Of a stretch of DNA of 64,000 nt, positions 8,134 to 15,824 are shown in pieces. The DNA is from Pseudomonas sp. CC120222-01a. GTDB taxonomy: Bacteria; Pseudomonadota; Gammaproteobacteria; Pseudomonadales; Pseudomonadaceae. How positions within the stretch are numbered: the stretch's first letter is position 1; the number at the start of each line of letters is the position of its first letter. The stretch covers positions 16,191 through 80,190 of the forward strand of contig NZ_QEQQ01000026.1 of assembly GCF_003097235.1 (NCBI RefSeq), given 5' to 3'. The notes under the pieces are model-generated. The model saw only the letters and a program-made list of their open reading frames with translations, searched no databases and was not told the origin of the DNA. The position numbers and the translations under genes are program-made.

Positions 8134-9219
8134 ATGAAACGCCACGTTATCGCCGCACTGGCCCTGGCCCTCTGCGCCAGCCAGGCCCAGGCCGACCAGC
8201 CCACCCTGCGCCTGTACAACTGGGCTGATTACTTTGCCGAAGACACCCTCAAGCAATTCACTGCCGAAACCGGTATCCAGGTGATCTACGACGTGATGGA
8301 CGGCAGCGAGGTACTCGAAGCCAAGTTGATGTCCGGGCGCAGTGGCTACGACCTGGTGTTCCCCGGAGACACCGTGGCTGAACGACTGATGCGTGCCGGC
8401 AGCCTGCAGCCACTCGACCACAGCCGCCTGGAGGCCCTCGACGACATCGAGCCCGGCCTGCGCAAGCTGCACGCCCAGTATCCGAAAGCCAGCCAGGCGA
8501 CCGTGCCCTACACCTGGGGCACCATCGGCCTGACCGCGAATGCCGAGAAAATCCGCCAGCGCATGCCCGATGCGCCGCTGGACAACCTCGACCTGCTGTT
8601 CAAGCCGGAGCTGGCGGCCAAGTTCGCCGATTGCGGCATCTCGGTCATCGACTCGCCTGACGAAGTGCTGGCCGTGGTGCTCCATTACCTGGGCCGCGAA
8701 CCGCGCAGCGCCAAGCGTGAAGACCTGGCGGCCGCCAGCGAACTGCTCAAGGCGGTACGCCCGTACATCCGCAAGTTCCAGTCGCAACCGGTGACCGAGC
8801 TGGTCAACGAGAACCTGTGCCTGTCGCTTGGCTACAGCGGCGACGTGATCCAGGCCCAGCGCGCCGCCGACGCTGCCGGCAAGCACCTCGACTTCCAGTA
8901 CCGCGTACCGCGCCAGGGCACCACGGTATGGATGGACACCATGGCCATACCGGCGGATGCCCAGCACCCGGAATACGCCTATCGTTTCATCAACTTCGTC
9001 ATGCGCCCGGCGAACATGGCTGCCATCAGCAACTTCACCGGCTACCCCACGGCCAGCGCCAAGGCACGCCAGGCGGTGGACCCGCGCATGCGCGACAATC
9101 CCGACATCTACCTCGACGAAGCCACCTACGCCCGGCTGATCCCGGGCCGGGACATTCCACAGGCCGACATGCGAGCGCGCATGCGCGTGTGGACCCGCTT
9201 CAAGACTGCACAGGACTGA
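8134..9219 (+). CDS. Periplasmic polyamine-binding protein (PotF/SpuD-like)
   Basis: 361 residues with a signal peptide (MKRHVIAALALALCASQAQA, cleavage before DQPTL). The mature protein starts LRLYNWADYFAEDTLKQF, the classic PotD/PotF/SpuD opening, and residues such as YDVMDGSEVLEAKL and TVWMDTMAIP are typical. The family delivers putrescine, spermidine or related amines to ABC importers. It begins two bases after aguB and three bases before the second deiminase, but the operon has no permease or ATPase, so it must share a transporter encoded elsewhere or act in sensing. Confidence 0.88.
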   Translation: MKRHVIAALALALCASQAQADQPTLRLYNWADYFAEDTLKQFTAETGIQVIYDVMDGSEVLEAKLMSGRSGYDLVFPGDTVAERLMRAGSLQPLDHSRLEALDDIEPGLRKLHAQYPKASQATVPYTWGTIGLTANAEKIRQRMPDAPLDNLDLLFKPELAAKFADCGISVIDSPDEVLAVVLHYLGREPRSAKREDLAAASELLKAVRPYIRKFQSQPVTELVNENLCLSLGYSGDVIQAQRAADAAGKHLDFQYRVPRQGTTVWMDTMAIPADAQHPEYAYRFINFVMRPANMAAISNFTGYPTASAKARQAVDPRMRDNPDIYLDEATYARLIPGRDIPQADMRARMRVWTRFKTAQD

Positions 9220-9222
9220 CCC

Positions 9223-10332
9223 ATGCCCAGCCGTAGAACCTTCCTGCAACTTTCACTGGTCACAGGCGTCGGTGCCAGCCTTGGCCTGCCGCTGGGCCTG
9301 GCCCGCGCCGAGGAGCCCGGGCGCTGGTTCATGCCCGACGAAGGCGAACCACAGCAGCGCGCGTTCATCGCCTTCGGTGCCCAGAAAGCCATCTGGGAGG
9401 ACTTCACTGCCGACGTGCAAGCCGCCTTGGGCCGTATCGCCCAGGCCATCGCCCGCTATCAGCCAGTGACCGTGTTCTGCCGCCCCGGCGAACGCGAACT
9501 GGCCGAGCGGCACTGCGCCAGCCACAACACCTCCTTTGTCGAATGCAATCTGGACGACATCTGGATGCGCGACATCGGCGCCAACTTCGTCGTCGACGAC
9601 GATGGCGCCCTCGCTGCGGTGGATTTCAACTTCAACGGCTGGGGCAACAAGCAACGCCACCAGAACGACGCGCAGCTGGCCAAGCGTGTGGCCACTCTGG
9701 CCAACGCCCGTTACCAGCGCAGCGAACTGGTGGGCGAAGGCGGTGCCATCGAGGTGGACGGCCACGGCACCGGCATCATGACCGAGAGCAGCTGGATCAA
9801 TGCCAACCGCAACCCGGACTGGAGCAAGGCCGACGTCGAGGCCGAACTCAAGGCACGCCTGGGGTTGAGCAAGGTCATCTGGCTGCCAGGCATCGCCGGG
9901 GAAGACATCACCGACGGGCATGTGGACTTCTATGCCCGCTTCGTCCGCCCGGGGGTAGTGATCGCCAACCTGGACAACGACCCGGACTCCTATGACCACG
10001 CGGTGACCCGCAAGCACCTGGAGATACTCAAGAAAGCCACCGATGCCGAAGGCAGGCGCCTGCAGGTGCATGTGGTATCGCCGCCCATGCGCGGGCGGCG
10101 CAACAGGTTCAGCCGAGGCAATGACGACTTTGCGGCGGGGTACATCAACTACTTCGTGATCAACGGCGCGATCATCGCACCGCAGTTCGGGGATGCGCAG
10201 GCCGATGAAAAAGCCCGGGCGCTACTGGCCGTGTTGTACCCAGGGCGGGATATCGTGCAGCTGGACATCGATGCGATTGCGGCGGGTGGCGGGGGAATTC
10301 ATTGTGTGACCCACCAGTGCCCGGCTGTTTGA
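9223..10332 (+). CDS. Second agmatine deiminase-family protein with Tat signal
   Basis: 369 residues. The N-terminus MPSRRTFLQLSLVTGVGAS has a twin-arginine motif followed by a hydrophobic segment and an ALARA-type cleavage region (near residue 29), so the enzyme is likely exported folded to the periplasm. The body is a peptidyl-arginine-deiminase-family domain with IWMRDIGANF, GEGGAIEVDG, TDGHVDF and the catalytic Cys361 in GGGGIHC, like AguA but diverged. With AguA in the same operon it is probably a periplasmic agmatine or guanidine deiminase working beside the binding protein. Substrate is inferred from family and context only. Confidence 0.85.
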   Translation: MPSRRTFLQLSLVTGVGASLGLPLGLARAEEPGRWFMPDEGEPQQRAFIAFGAQKAIWEDFTADVQAALGRIAQAIARYQPVTVFCRPGERELAERHCASHNTSFVECNLDDIWMRDIGANFVVDDDGALAAVDFNFNGWGNKQRHQNDAQLAKRVATLANARYQRSELVGEGGAIEVDGHGTGIMTESSWINANRNPDWSKADVEAELKARLGLSKVIWLPGIAGEDITDGHVDFYARFVRPGVVIANLDNDPDSYDHAVTRKHLEILKKATDAEGRRLQVHVVSPPMRGRRNRFSRGNDDFAAGYINYFVINGAIIAPQFGDAQADEKARALLAVLYPGRDIVQLDIDAIAAGGGGIHCVTHQCPAV

Positions 10333-10370
10333 TCTGTGTTGCCTGCGGGGTGCCTGTCGAAAGGAATACA

Positions 10371-10420
10371 GCGCCTATGAGACCGAGCGCCGCCCGCGCG
10401 GCGCTCGGTCTCAAAGGCGC
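10371..10420. repeat. Hairpin repeat, copy 1 (15-bp stem with outer GCGCC/GGCGC clamp)
   Basis: GAGACCGAGCGCCGC (10379-10393) pairs perfectly with 10398-10412 across a CCGC loop. An outer GCGCC/GGCGC pair (10371-10375 with 10416-10420) extends the stem past a small internal loop. It lies between convergent genes. A second copy is at 51734-51783 with shared flanks (CAGCGCC at the 5' side, CTCAAGGC at the 3' side). It differs from the two REP families in the window. Confidence 0.85.
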
Positions 10421-10448
10421 TGAAACACTCAAGGCGAACACCCAACCA

Positions 10449-10715
10449 TCAATCTTCGATCTCACTCTTGACCACCTTGCCAGTAACCGGGTCATGGTAG
10501 ATCTCGACTTTCCTGCCCTCCTTGTCCAAGCCATAGATCTCATAACAGTTGCCTTTGGTGACCTTGAACTTCTTGATCGTGTAACCCTGCTCCTCGAGCT
10601 GGGCCTGGAACTTGTCCGGGTCTTGCCAGGTACTTCTGTCGGCGCTGGTGCATTGGGTGGCGGCGAAGGTGGCGTCGCTGGCAATGGAGAGTGCGAGGGC
10701 AACGAGAATACGCAT
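10449..10715 (-). CDS. Small exported PepSY-domain protein
   Basis: 88 residues: signal peptide MRILVALALSIASDATFA, then a ~65-residue PepSY-like domain (LEEQGYTIKKFKVTKGNCYEIYGLDKEGRKVEIYHDPVTGKVV). The start is set by a GGAGC Shine-Dalgarno; upstream in-frame ATGs lack one. PepSY proteins are small periplasmic modules, some acting as protease inhibitors or sensors. Two Cys (22 and 57) could form a disulfide. No partner two-component system is adjacent, so the role is open. Confidence 0.82.
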   Translation of the reverse strand: MRILVALALSIASDATFAATQCTSADRSTWQDPDKFQAQLEEQGYTIKKFKVTKGNCYEIYGLDKEGRKVEIYHDPVTGKVVKSEIED

Positions 10716-10892
10716 GGCGATAAGCTCCAATCTGATGAGAGGAACAGCACAGTGCGAGATGCAACCCATTGAGCGTAGCTCACAGCGGATTGATTGGCTT
10801 TTCACATCAATCACAAAGAAAAACAAACTTAACAAATCAACCCAACCCGCCGATGCTGGCAGCACTACGCCCATTGCCCGGAGAACAACAAC

Positions 10893-12071
10893 ATGAACGA
10901 CGTGGTCATCGTCGCCGCAACCCGTACCGCCATCGGCAGCTTCCAGGGTGCCCTGGCCAATGTGCCGGCCGTCGACCTCGGTGCAGCAGTGATCAGGCAG
11001 CTGCTGGGGCAGACCCGGCTGGACCCGGCCCAGGTCGATGAAGTGATCCTCGGCCAGGTGCTCACCGCCGGTGCCGGGCAGAACCCGGCGCGCCAGGCCG
11101 CGATCAAGGCCGGCCTACCCTACAGCGTGCCGGCACTGACCCTGAACAAGGTCTGCGGTTCGGGCCTGAAGGCCCTGCACCTGGCGGCGCAGGCGATCCG
11201 TTGCGGTGACGCCGAGGTGGTGATCGCCGGTGGCCAGGAGAACATGAGCCTGGCCCCCTATGTGATGCCATCTGCCCGCACCGGCCAGCGCATGGGCCAT
11301 GGCCAGCTGATCGACAGCATGATCACTGACGGCCTGTGGGATGCCTTCAACGACTACCACATGGGCATCACCGCCGAGAACCTGGTGGACAAATACGGCC
11401 TCAGCCGTGAGCAGCAGGACGCCTTCGCCGCCGAGTCACAGCGCAAGGCCGTGGCGGCGATCGAAGCAGGCCGCTTCAAGGACGAGATCACCCCGATCGT
11501 GATGCCGCAGAAAAAAGGCGAGCCGAAAGTCTTCGACCGTGATGAACAACCCCGCCCGGACACCACCGCCGAGTCGCTGGCCAAGCTGCGCCCGGCCTTC
11601 AAGAAGGACGGCAGCGTCACCGCCGGCAATGCCTCCAGCCTCAACGACGGCGCCGCCGCGGTGCTGCTGATGAGCGCCAGCAAAGCCAAGGCCCTGGGGC
11701 TGCCGGTGCTGGCGAAGATTGCCGGTTATGCCAGTGCCGGCGTGGACCCGGCGATCATGGGCATCGGCCCGGTATCGGCGACCCAGCGCTGCCTGGACAA
11801 GGCGGGCTGGCAGCTGGCCGACCTTGACCTGATCGAAGCCAACGAGGCCTTTGCCGCGCAGGCACTGGCGGTGGGCAAGGCGCTGGAGTGGGATGCCAGC
11901 AAGGTCAACGTCAATGGCGGCGCGATTGCCCTGGGGCACCCGATCGGTGCTTCCGGGTGCCGCGTGCTGGTGACCTTGCTGCACGAAATGATCAAGCGGG
12001 ATGCGAGGAAGGGGCTGGCCACCTTGTGCATTGGTGGTGGCCAAGGGGTCGCACTGGCGATCGAGCGTTGA
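10893..12071 (+). CDS. Acetyl-CoA C-acetyltransferase (thiolase II)
   Basis: 392 residues with a GGAG Shine-Dalgarno. The acyl-accepting Cys88 is in NKVCGSGLKA, the His349 motif is GGAIALGHPIGASG, and the second catalytic Cys379 is in LCIGGGQG. It condenses or cleaves acetoacetyl-CoA in the cytoplasm (biosynthetic or acetoacetate-degrading, AtoB/PhaA type). There is no adjacent beta-oxidation or acetoacetate gene to narrow the pathway. Its stop directly abuts the stop of the opposite MetE-like gene. Confidence 0.92.
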   Translation: MNDVVIVAATRTAIGSFQGALANVPAVDLGAAVIRQLLGQTRLDPAQVDEVILGQVLTAGAGQNPARQAAIKAGLPYSVPALTLNKVCGSGLKALHLAAQAIRCGDAEVVIAGGQENMSLAPYVMPSARTGQRMGHGQLIDSMITDGLWDAFNDYHMGITAENLVDKYGLSREQQDAFAAESQRKAVAAIEAGRFKDEITPIVMPQKKGEPKVFDRDEQPRPDTTAESLAKLRPAFKKDGSVTAGNASSLNDGAAAVLLMSASKAKALGLPVLAKIAGYASAGVDPAIMGIGPVSATQRCLDKAGWQLADLDLIEANEAFAAQALAVGKALEWDASKVNVNGGAIALGHPIGASGCRVLVTLLHEMIKRDARKGLATLCIGGGQGVALAIER

Positions 12072-12881
12072 TCAGGCGGTAGCGCGCAACTCGCGGGCAG
12101 CCGCTTCGTTGACGGCCCTGGCCAGCAGCGCGGCTTCCTGGCACTTGTGCACAGCCTGCTCCACCGGGCTGTGCAGTAACGGGCAGGCTGTGGCCAGCCA
12201 CAGCCGATCGCCCAGACGGTCATGGGCATCGCGCAGCAGCTCCAGGGTATTTTCCAGGTCGCAGGGCGAGGCGTTGCGGCCGTCGACCAGGCCGAGCGAC
12301 AGCACCTTGTAGGCCGGTAGCCGGTCGAGGATGGTCTGGTACTGCTCGGGGGCCTGCACCAGGTCGACGTGCAAGCCATCGACCGGCAGGCTGACGGCCA
12401 GGCCGAGGTTGCCTTCCAGGCCACCAAGGTAGGTGGCGATCAGCTTCTTCAACGGTGCACGCTGAAGGATGTTGTAGACCCGTTCGAAAGCGTTTTTCCA
12501 ATCCTGCGGCAGTTCCTGGGCCAGGATCGGCTCATCGATCTGCACCCATTCGGCCCCCAGGGCAGCCAGACGGTTCAGGCCCAGGTCATACAGCGGCAGC
12601 AGGTGTTCCAGCTCGTCGAGGTCGGCGTTGCCATTGCTGGCCTGCCACAGATAGGTCAAAGGGCCGATCACCACCGGTTTGACTGCATGGCCCAAAGCCT
12701 TGGCTTCGGTCACTTCGTCGAACAGTTGCTCCCAGCATTGGGCAAACGGCTGGTCGCACCAGGCGAAATCACCCACTGGCAGCAGCTCGATGCCGGCGTC
12801 TTTCTGCACTTGCCAGTGGCGGGCACGCAGCTCGCGGTCACTGCCAAAGCGTGGAAAGCCCAGGTTGTGTGCCAGTGCCAT
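12072..12881 (-). CDS. MetE N-terminal-domain-only protein
   Basis: 269 residues, against about 750-765 for cobalamin-independent methionine synthase. The sequence follows the MetE N-terminal barrel (LGFPRFGSDREL, RARHWQVQKDAGIELLPVGDFAW, VQIDEPILAQELP, GLHVDLVQAPEQY, CPLLHSPVEQ). Compared with my memory of E. coli MetE it lacks about 24 residues after DREL, about 60 after DFAW and about 15 before KCQEAALL. The entire C-terminal domain with the zinc ligands is absent, so it cannot be a complete methionine synthase. The frame is intact and codon use looks normal, so it may be a retained standalone domain rather than a dead gene. It diverges from a MetF-like gene. A decayed metE relic is the alternative. 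Confidence 0.8.
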   Translation of the reverse strand: MALAHNLGFPRFGSDRELRARHWQVQKDAGIELLPVGDFAWCDQPFAQCWEQLFDEVTEAKALGHAVKPVVIGPLTYLWQASNGNADLDELEHLLPLYDLGLNRLAALGAEWVQIDEPILAQELPQDWKNAFERVYNILQRAPLKKLIATYLGGLEGNLGLAVSLPVDGLHVDLVQAPEQYQTILDRLPAYKVLSLGLVDGRNASPCDLENTLELLRDAHDRLGDRLWLATACPLLHSPVEQAVHKCQEAALLARAVNEAAARELRATA

Positions 12882-12950
12882 GTCTTGTCCCTCAGAGTTC
12901 TGAAAATGAGTACCGAAATGAATGAGGGGATTTTCCGGCCCGCGAGCACC

Positions 12951-12983
12951 TGAGACAAACTCATTAAATTTGAGATGAACTCA
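12951..12983. promoter_or_regulatory. Twin TGAG-N5-CTCA palindromes in the divergent metE-like/metF-like promoter
   Basis: TGAGACAAACTCA (12951-12963) and TGAGATGAACTCA (12971-12983) are both T-N11-A palindromes of LysR type, repeated with exactly 20-base spacing. They resemble the MetR consensus TGAA-N5-TTCA with one change per half-site. This supports regulation by a MetR-like LysR protein; no such gene is adjacent. Confidence 0.6.
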
Positions 12984-13110
12984 AGAAATGCTCATGATGC
13001 CCATGAACCTGAATGTCTTGTTCAGAGCAGCAGCCTACGTATTGAGACATGAGCCCGACCGATAACCTGCCGCACAATGCCAACCTGAATACTCCAGGTG
13101 CCCTCGAGCC

Positions 13111-14598
13111 ATGAGTCTGCTGAAAGCCGCGCTGCGCGAAAAACACTTCGTCTGCGTCATGGAATTCGTCCCCAAGCCCTCGGCGGAACGCTTCGCCGCA
13201 ATGGAGGCGATCATGGCCCGCGGGCAGTTGTGCGGCTGGCCCATGACCGTCGCCATCGGCGACCGCGTGGGCAGCCCGCTGGACATGTCGCCGCTGGACG
13301 CCCTCGCCTCTTTCAACACGCCACTTCCCGCCTTGCCGCATTTCTCCGGCAAGGACCGCGAACGCCATCATCTGTTGGCTCAGTTACAACGCATGGACGC
13401 CGCCGGCCTCGATCAGTTGCTGCTGCTAACCGGCGACCGCCTGCCCGGCCACCAGCCCGGTGAACGCCCGGTGCGCTACCTGGAGTCGGTCGCGGCCTTG
13501 CTGATTGCCCGCCAGGCCTGCCCGCACTGGTTGCTCGGCGCGGCACTGAACCCGTTCAAGTACCACGAGGAGGAAGGCGGCGCACAGTACTTCAAGGCCG
13601 AGAAGAAACTCGCCGCCGGCGCCGACTTCCTTACCCTGCAACTGGGCTTCGATGCCAGCAAGCACCAGGAAGCCATGCACTGGATGCAGCGCCAGGCCTC
13701 GCCCAAACCGATGCTGGCCTGCCTGATGAGCCTGACCCACGGCCGCGCGACGATGCTCGAGCATGTGGCAGGGGTAACCGTCTCGCCTTCGATGTGCGAC
13801 CTGCTCGAAGCCGAAAGCAAGGTGTCCAAGGCTTTCGCCCAGGCGCGCAGCGTCGACCGCCTGGCCTTGCAGATCATCGGTGTAAAGCTGATGGGGTATG
13901 CAGGCGTGCACCTGTCGGGAATTCACGAACTCAAGCAGCTGCTGGCACTGGAAGAGCGCCTGGAACACTGGCAAGCGCAGATCCATTCGCTGGAGCACTG
14001 GGCGCCCGCCTGGGCCGACAGCTGGCAGATGCCAGGCCTGCCCATCGTGGCTTTCCATCCGCCACAGGGCAACTGGCGCCAAGGTGAATCGACCGTCAGC
14101 GCCTCAGCCAAGGAGAAAGTCCGCTATCACCTGTTGCACAGCGCCCATTCGCTACTGTTCAGCCGCACCAACTGGCTCAGCAAGGCGTTCGGCTGGGTCG
14201 TGCGCCAGCCACTGTGGGTAACCAAACGTGGGGCCCGGGTGCTGCACGGGCTGGAACGGGCGGTCAAACGCCCGTTGATTGGCTGCGACACCTGCGGCCG
14301 CTGCCGCCTGGAAGACACCCTCTACACCTGCCCGGAAACCTGCCCCAAAGGCCTGGCCAACGGCCCTTGCGGTGGCACCGCGCTGAACCGCTGCGAGTTT
14401 GGCGACCGCGAGTGCATCCACAGCGTCAAGTACCGCACCGCCAAGGCCGTGCGGCAAACCGCCGTGCTCACTGAGCGACTGATCCCGTGCATCGAGGTCG
14501 AGACACGCCACCGCAGCTCCTGGCCGCAGTGGTTCGAGACTCAGCCGCCGCGCCAACTCAGCCCGCAGCCAGCGCCTCGAACCCAGCCCGAATCTTAG
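13111..14598 (+). CDS. MetF-like protein fused to MTHFR C-terminal zinc domain
   Basis: 495 residues. The first ~300 resemble a methylenetetrahydrofolate reductase barrel (CVMEFVPKPSAER, LLLLTGDRLPG, LGAALNPFKYHEEEGGAQYFKAEKKLAAGADFLTLQ). The C-terminal ~100 residues form a Cys-rich MTHFR_C-type module (CDTCGRCRLEDTLYTCPETCPKGLANGPCGG, later RECIHSVKY) likely to bind zinc or an iron-sulfur cluster. Such two-domain proteins in one-carbon metabolism are distinct from MetF proper. It faces the MetE-like gene across twin palindromes. Its last 41 bases overlap the end of the opposite CobW gene. The reductase reaction is inferred from fold only. Confidence 0.8.
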   Translation: MSLLKAALREKHFVCVMEFVPKPSAERFAAMEAIMARGQLCGWPMTVAIGDRVGSPLDMSPLDALASFNTPLPALPHFSGKDRERHHLLAQLQRMDAAGLDQLLLLTGDRLPGHQPGERPVRYLESVAALLIARQACPHWLLGAALNPFKYHEEEGGAQYFKAEKKLAAGADFLTLQLGFDASKHQEAMHWMQRQASPKPMLACLMSLTHGRATMLEHVAGVTVSPSMCDLLEAESKVSKAFAQARSVDRLALQIIGVKLMGYAGVHLSGIHELKQLLALEERLEHWQAQIHSLEHWAPAWADSWQMPGLPIVAFHPPQGNWRQGESTVSASAKEKVRYHLLHSAHSLLFSRTNWLSKAFGWVVRQPLWVTKRGARVLHGLERAVKRPLIGCDTCGRCRLEDTLYTCPETCPKGLANGPCGGTALNRCEFGDRECIHSVKYRTAKAVRQTAVLTERLIPCIEVETRHRSSWPQWFETQPPRQLSPQPAPRTQPES

Positions 14599-15535
14599 CT
14601 TCGGGCAGTTCATCTGCGATGAACACCATCACGCTCTCGCGCTGCTCGCCTGCCGCCCATTCGGCATCCCAGTCGAAGCCATAGAGCTTGAGCACGCCCT
14701 GGAACACCAGGCGACGCTCCTCGCCAGCGATGTTCAGCACGCCTTTGTAGCGCAGCAGCTGCTTGCCGTGCTCTTCCAGCAATTCGTTCATGAAGTCGCT
14801 GAGGCGGTCGATGTCCAGTGCGGTCTCGGTACGCAACACCAGGGTGGAAATCCGGTCCGGCGTGGCCGGCTTGAGCACCGGGCGCAGGCTTGGCTTGAGG
14901 TTGGCGCCCAGGTCCGGGTTCAGGTTGAAACCGCGCACATCGAGCAGCTCGGCGAGGTCGATGCGGCCATGTTCGACCACTCGGATCGCCGCCCTTCCAT
15001 TGATCCGCGCCAGGCGCTCGCGCAGGGCCTCAACTGCAGCCGGTTCGACCAGGTCGGTCTTGCTCAGCAGCAGGCGATCGGCAAAACCGACCTGGGCCTG
15101 GGCGATGGTCTGGGTCAGGTGCACCTCGGCGTGGGCAGCATCGACCAAGGTGATGATGCCGTCGAGGATGTAGCGATCGCGCAGTTCTTCATCGATGAAA
15201 AAGGTCTGCGCCACGGGTGCCGGGTCAGCCAGGCCGGTGCATTCGATCACCAGGCGGTCGAAGGTGATCTCGCCAGCGTCCAGGCGCTCGAGCAGCAGGT
15301 ACAGGGCACGGGTCAGGTCGCCGTGGATGCTGCAGCACACGCAGCCATTGGCCAGGGTCATGACCTGTACTGGCTCGTCGCCAAGCAACTGGCTGTCGAT
15401 GCCGGCCTCGCTGAACTCGTTCTCGATCACGGCGATCTTCAGGCCGTGTTCAGCCTTGAGCATGTGCTTGAGCAGCGTGGTCTTGCCGGCACCGAGAAAG
15501 CCGGTCAGGACGGTAACGGGAATGGGCGTCTGCAC
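14558..15535 (-). CDS. yjiA: CobW/YjiA-family GTPase (COG0523)
   Basis: 325 residues from a GTG start with GGAG upstream; a 23-residue in-frame extension has no ribosome site. Walker A GFLGAGKTT is at residues 12-20, the metal-binding CXCC motif (Cys65-Val-Cys-Cys68) follows, and LSKTDLV is the G4 motif. The C-terminal CobW_C domain begins near residue 230. YjiA-type GTPases bind Zn/Ni/Co and are thought to be metal chaperones. It is the last gene of the btsT-yjiX-yjiA operon, the same order as in E. coli. Confidence 0.88.
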   Translation of the reverse strand: MQTPIPVTVLTGFLGAGKTTLLKHMLKAEHGLKIAVIENEFSEAGIDSQLLGDEPVQVMTLANGCVCCSIHGDLTRALYLLLERLDAGEITFDRLVIECTGLADPAPVAQTFFIDEELRDRYILDGIITLVDAAHAEVHLTQTIAQAQVGFADRLLLSKTDLVEPAAVEALRERLARINGRAAIRVVEHGRIDLAELLDVRGFNLNPDLGANLKPSLRPVLKPATPDRISTLVLRTETALDIDRLSDFMNELLEEHGKQLLRYKGVLNIAGEERRLVFQGVLKLYGFDWDAEWAAGEQRESVMVFIADELPEAKIRAGFEALAAG

Positions 15536-15613
15536 GCAAAAATCTCCTGAAGCTGAAAAAGATTGTGGGAGGCCGGTTGCCCGGCCTCCCACAGGTTCAC
15601 GCAAGATGCAGGT

Positions 15614-15811
15614 TCAACAGCACTTGGGCCCGGACTTGCCACCGTACCGTGCTTCCTGACGTTCGCGGAAGAACGCCTCGTACGTCATCACCGGCTTGTC
15701 CGGGTGCTTGTTGCGCATGTGCTCGACGTAGTTGTCGTAGTCGGGCATGCCGACCATCAGGCGGGCTGCCTGCCCCAGGTACTTACCCAGTCGACCCAGG
15801 TCGTTGAACAT
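15614..15811 (-). CDS. yjiX: YjiX/YbdD-family small protein (DUF466)
   Basis: 65 residues: MFNDLGRLGKYLGQAARLMVGMPDYDNYVEHMRNKHPDKP and a C-terminal KCC. This small protein accompanies CstA/BtsT transporters in most proteobacteria and is needed for their full function in some species. It lies 13 bases after the transporter gene and 78 bases before yjiA. Confidence 0.9.
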   Translation of the reverse strand: MFNDLGRLGKYLGQAARLMVGMPDYDNYVEHMRNKHPDKPVMTYEAFFRERQEARYGGKSGPKCC

Positions 15812-15824
15812 CACTGCAGTCCTC

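Noticed and set aside
12882..13110. SAM or cobalamin riboswitch before the metE-like gene
   Set aside because: No SAM-box or B12-box elements were found; the gap is explained by twin LysR-type palindromes.
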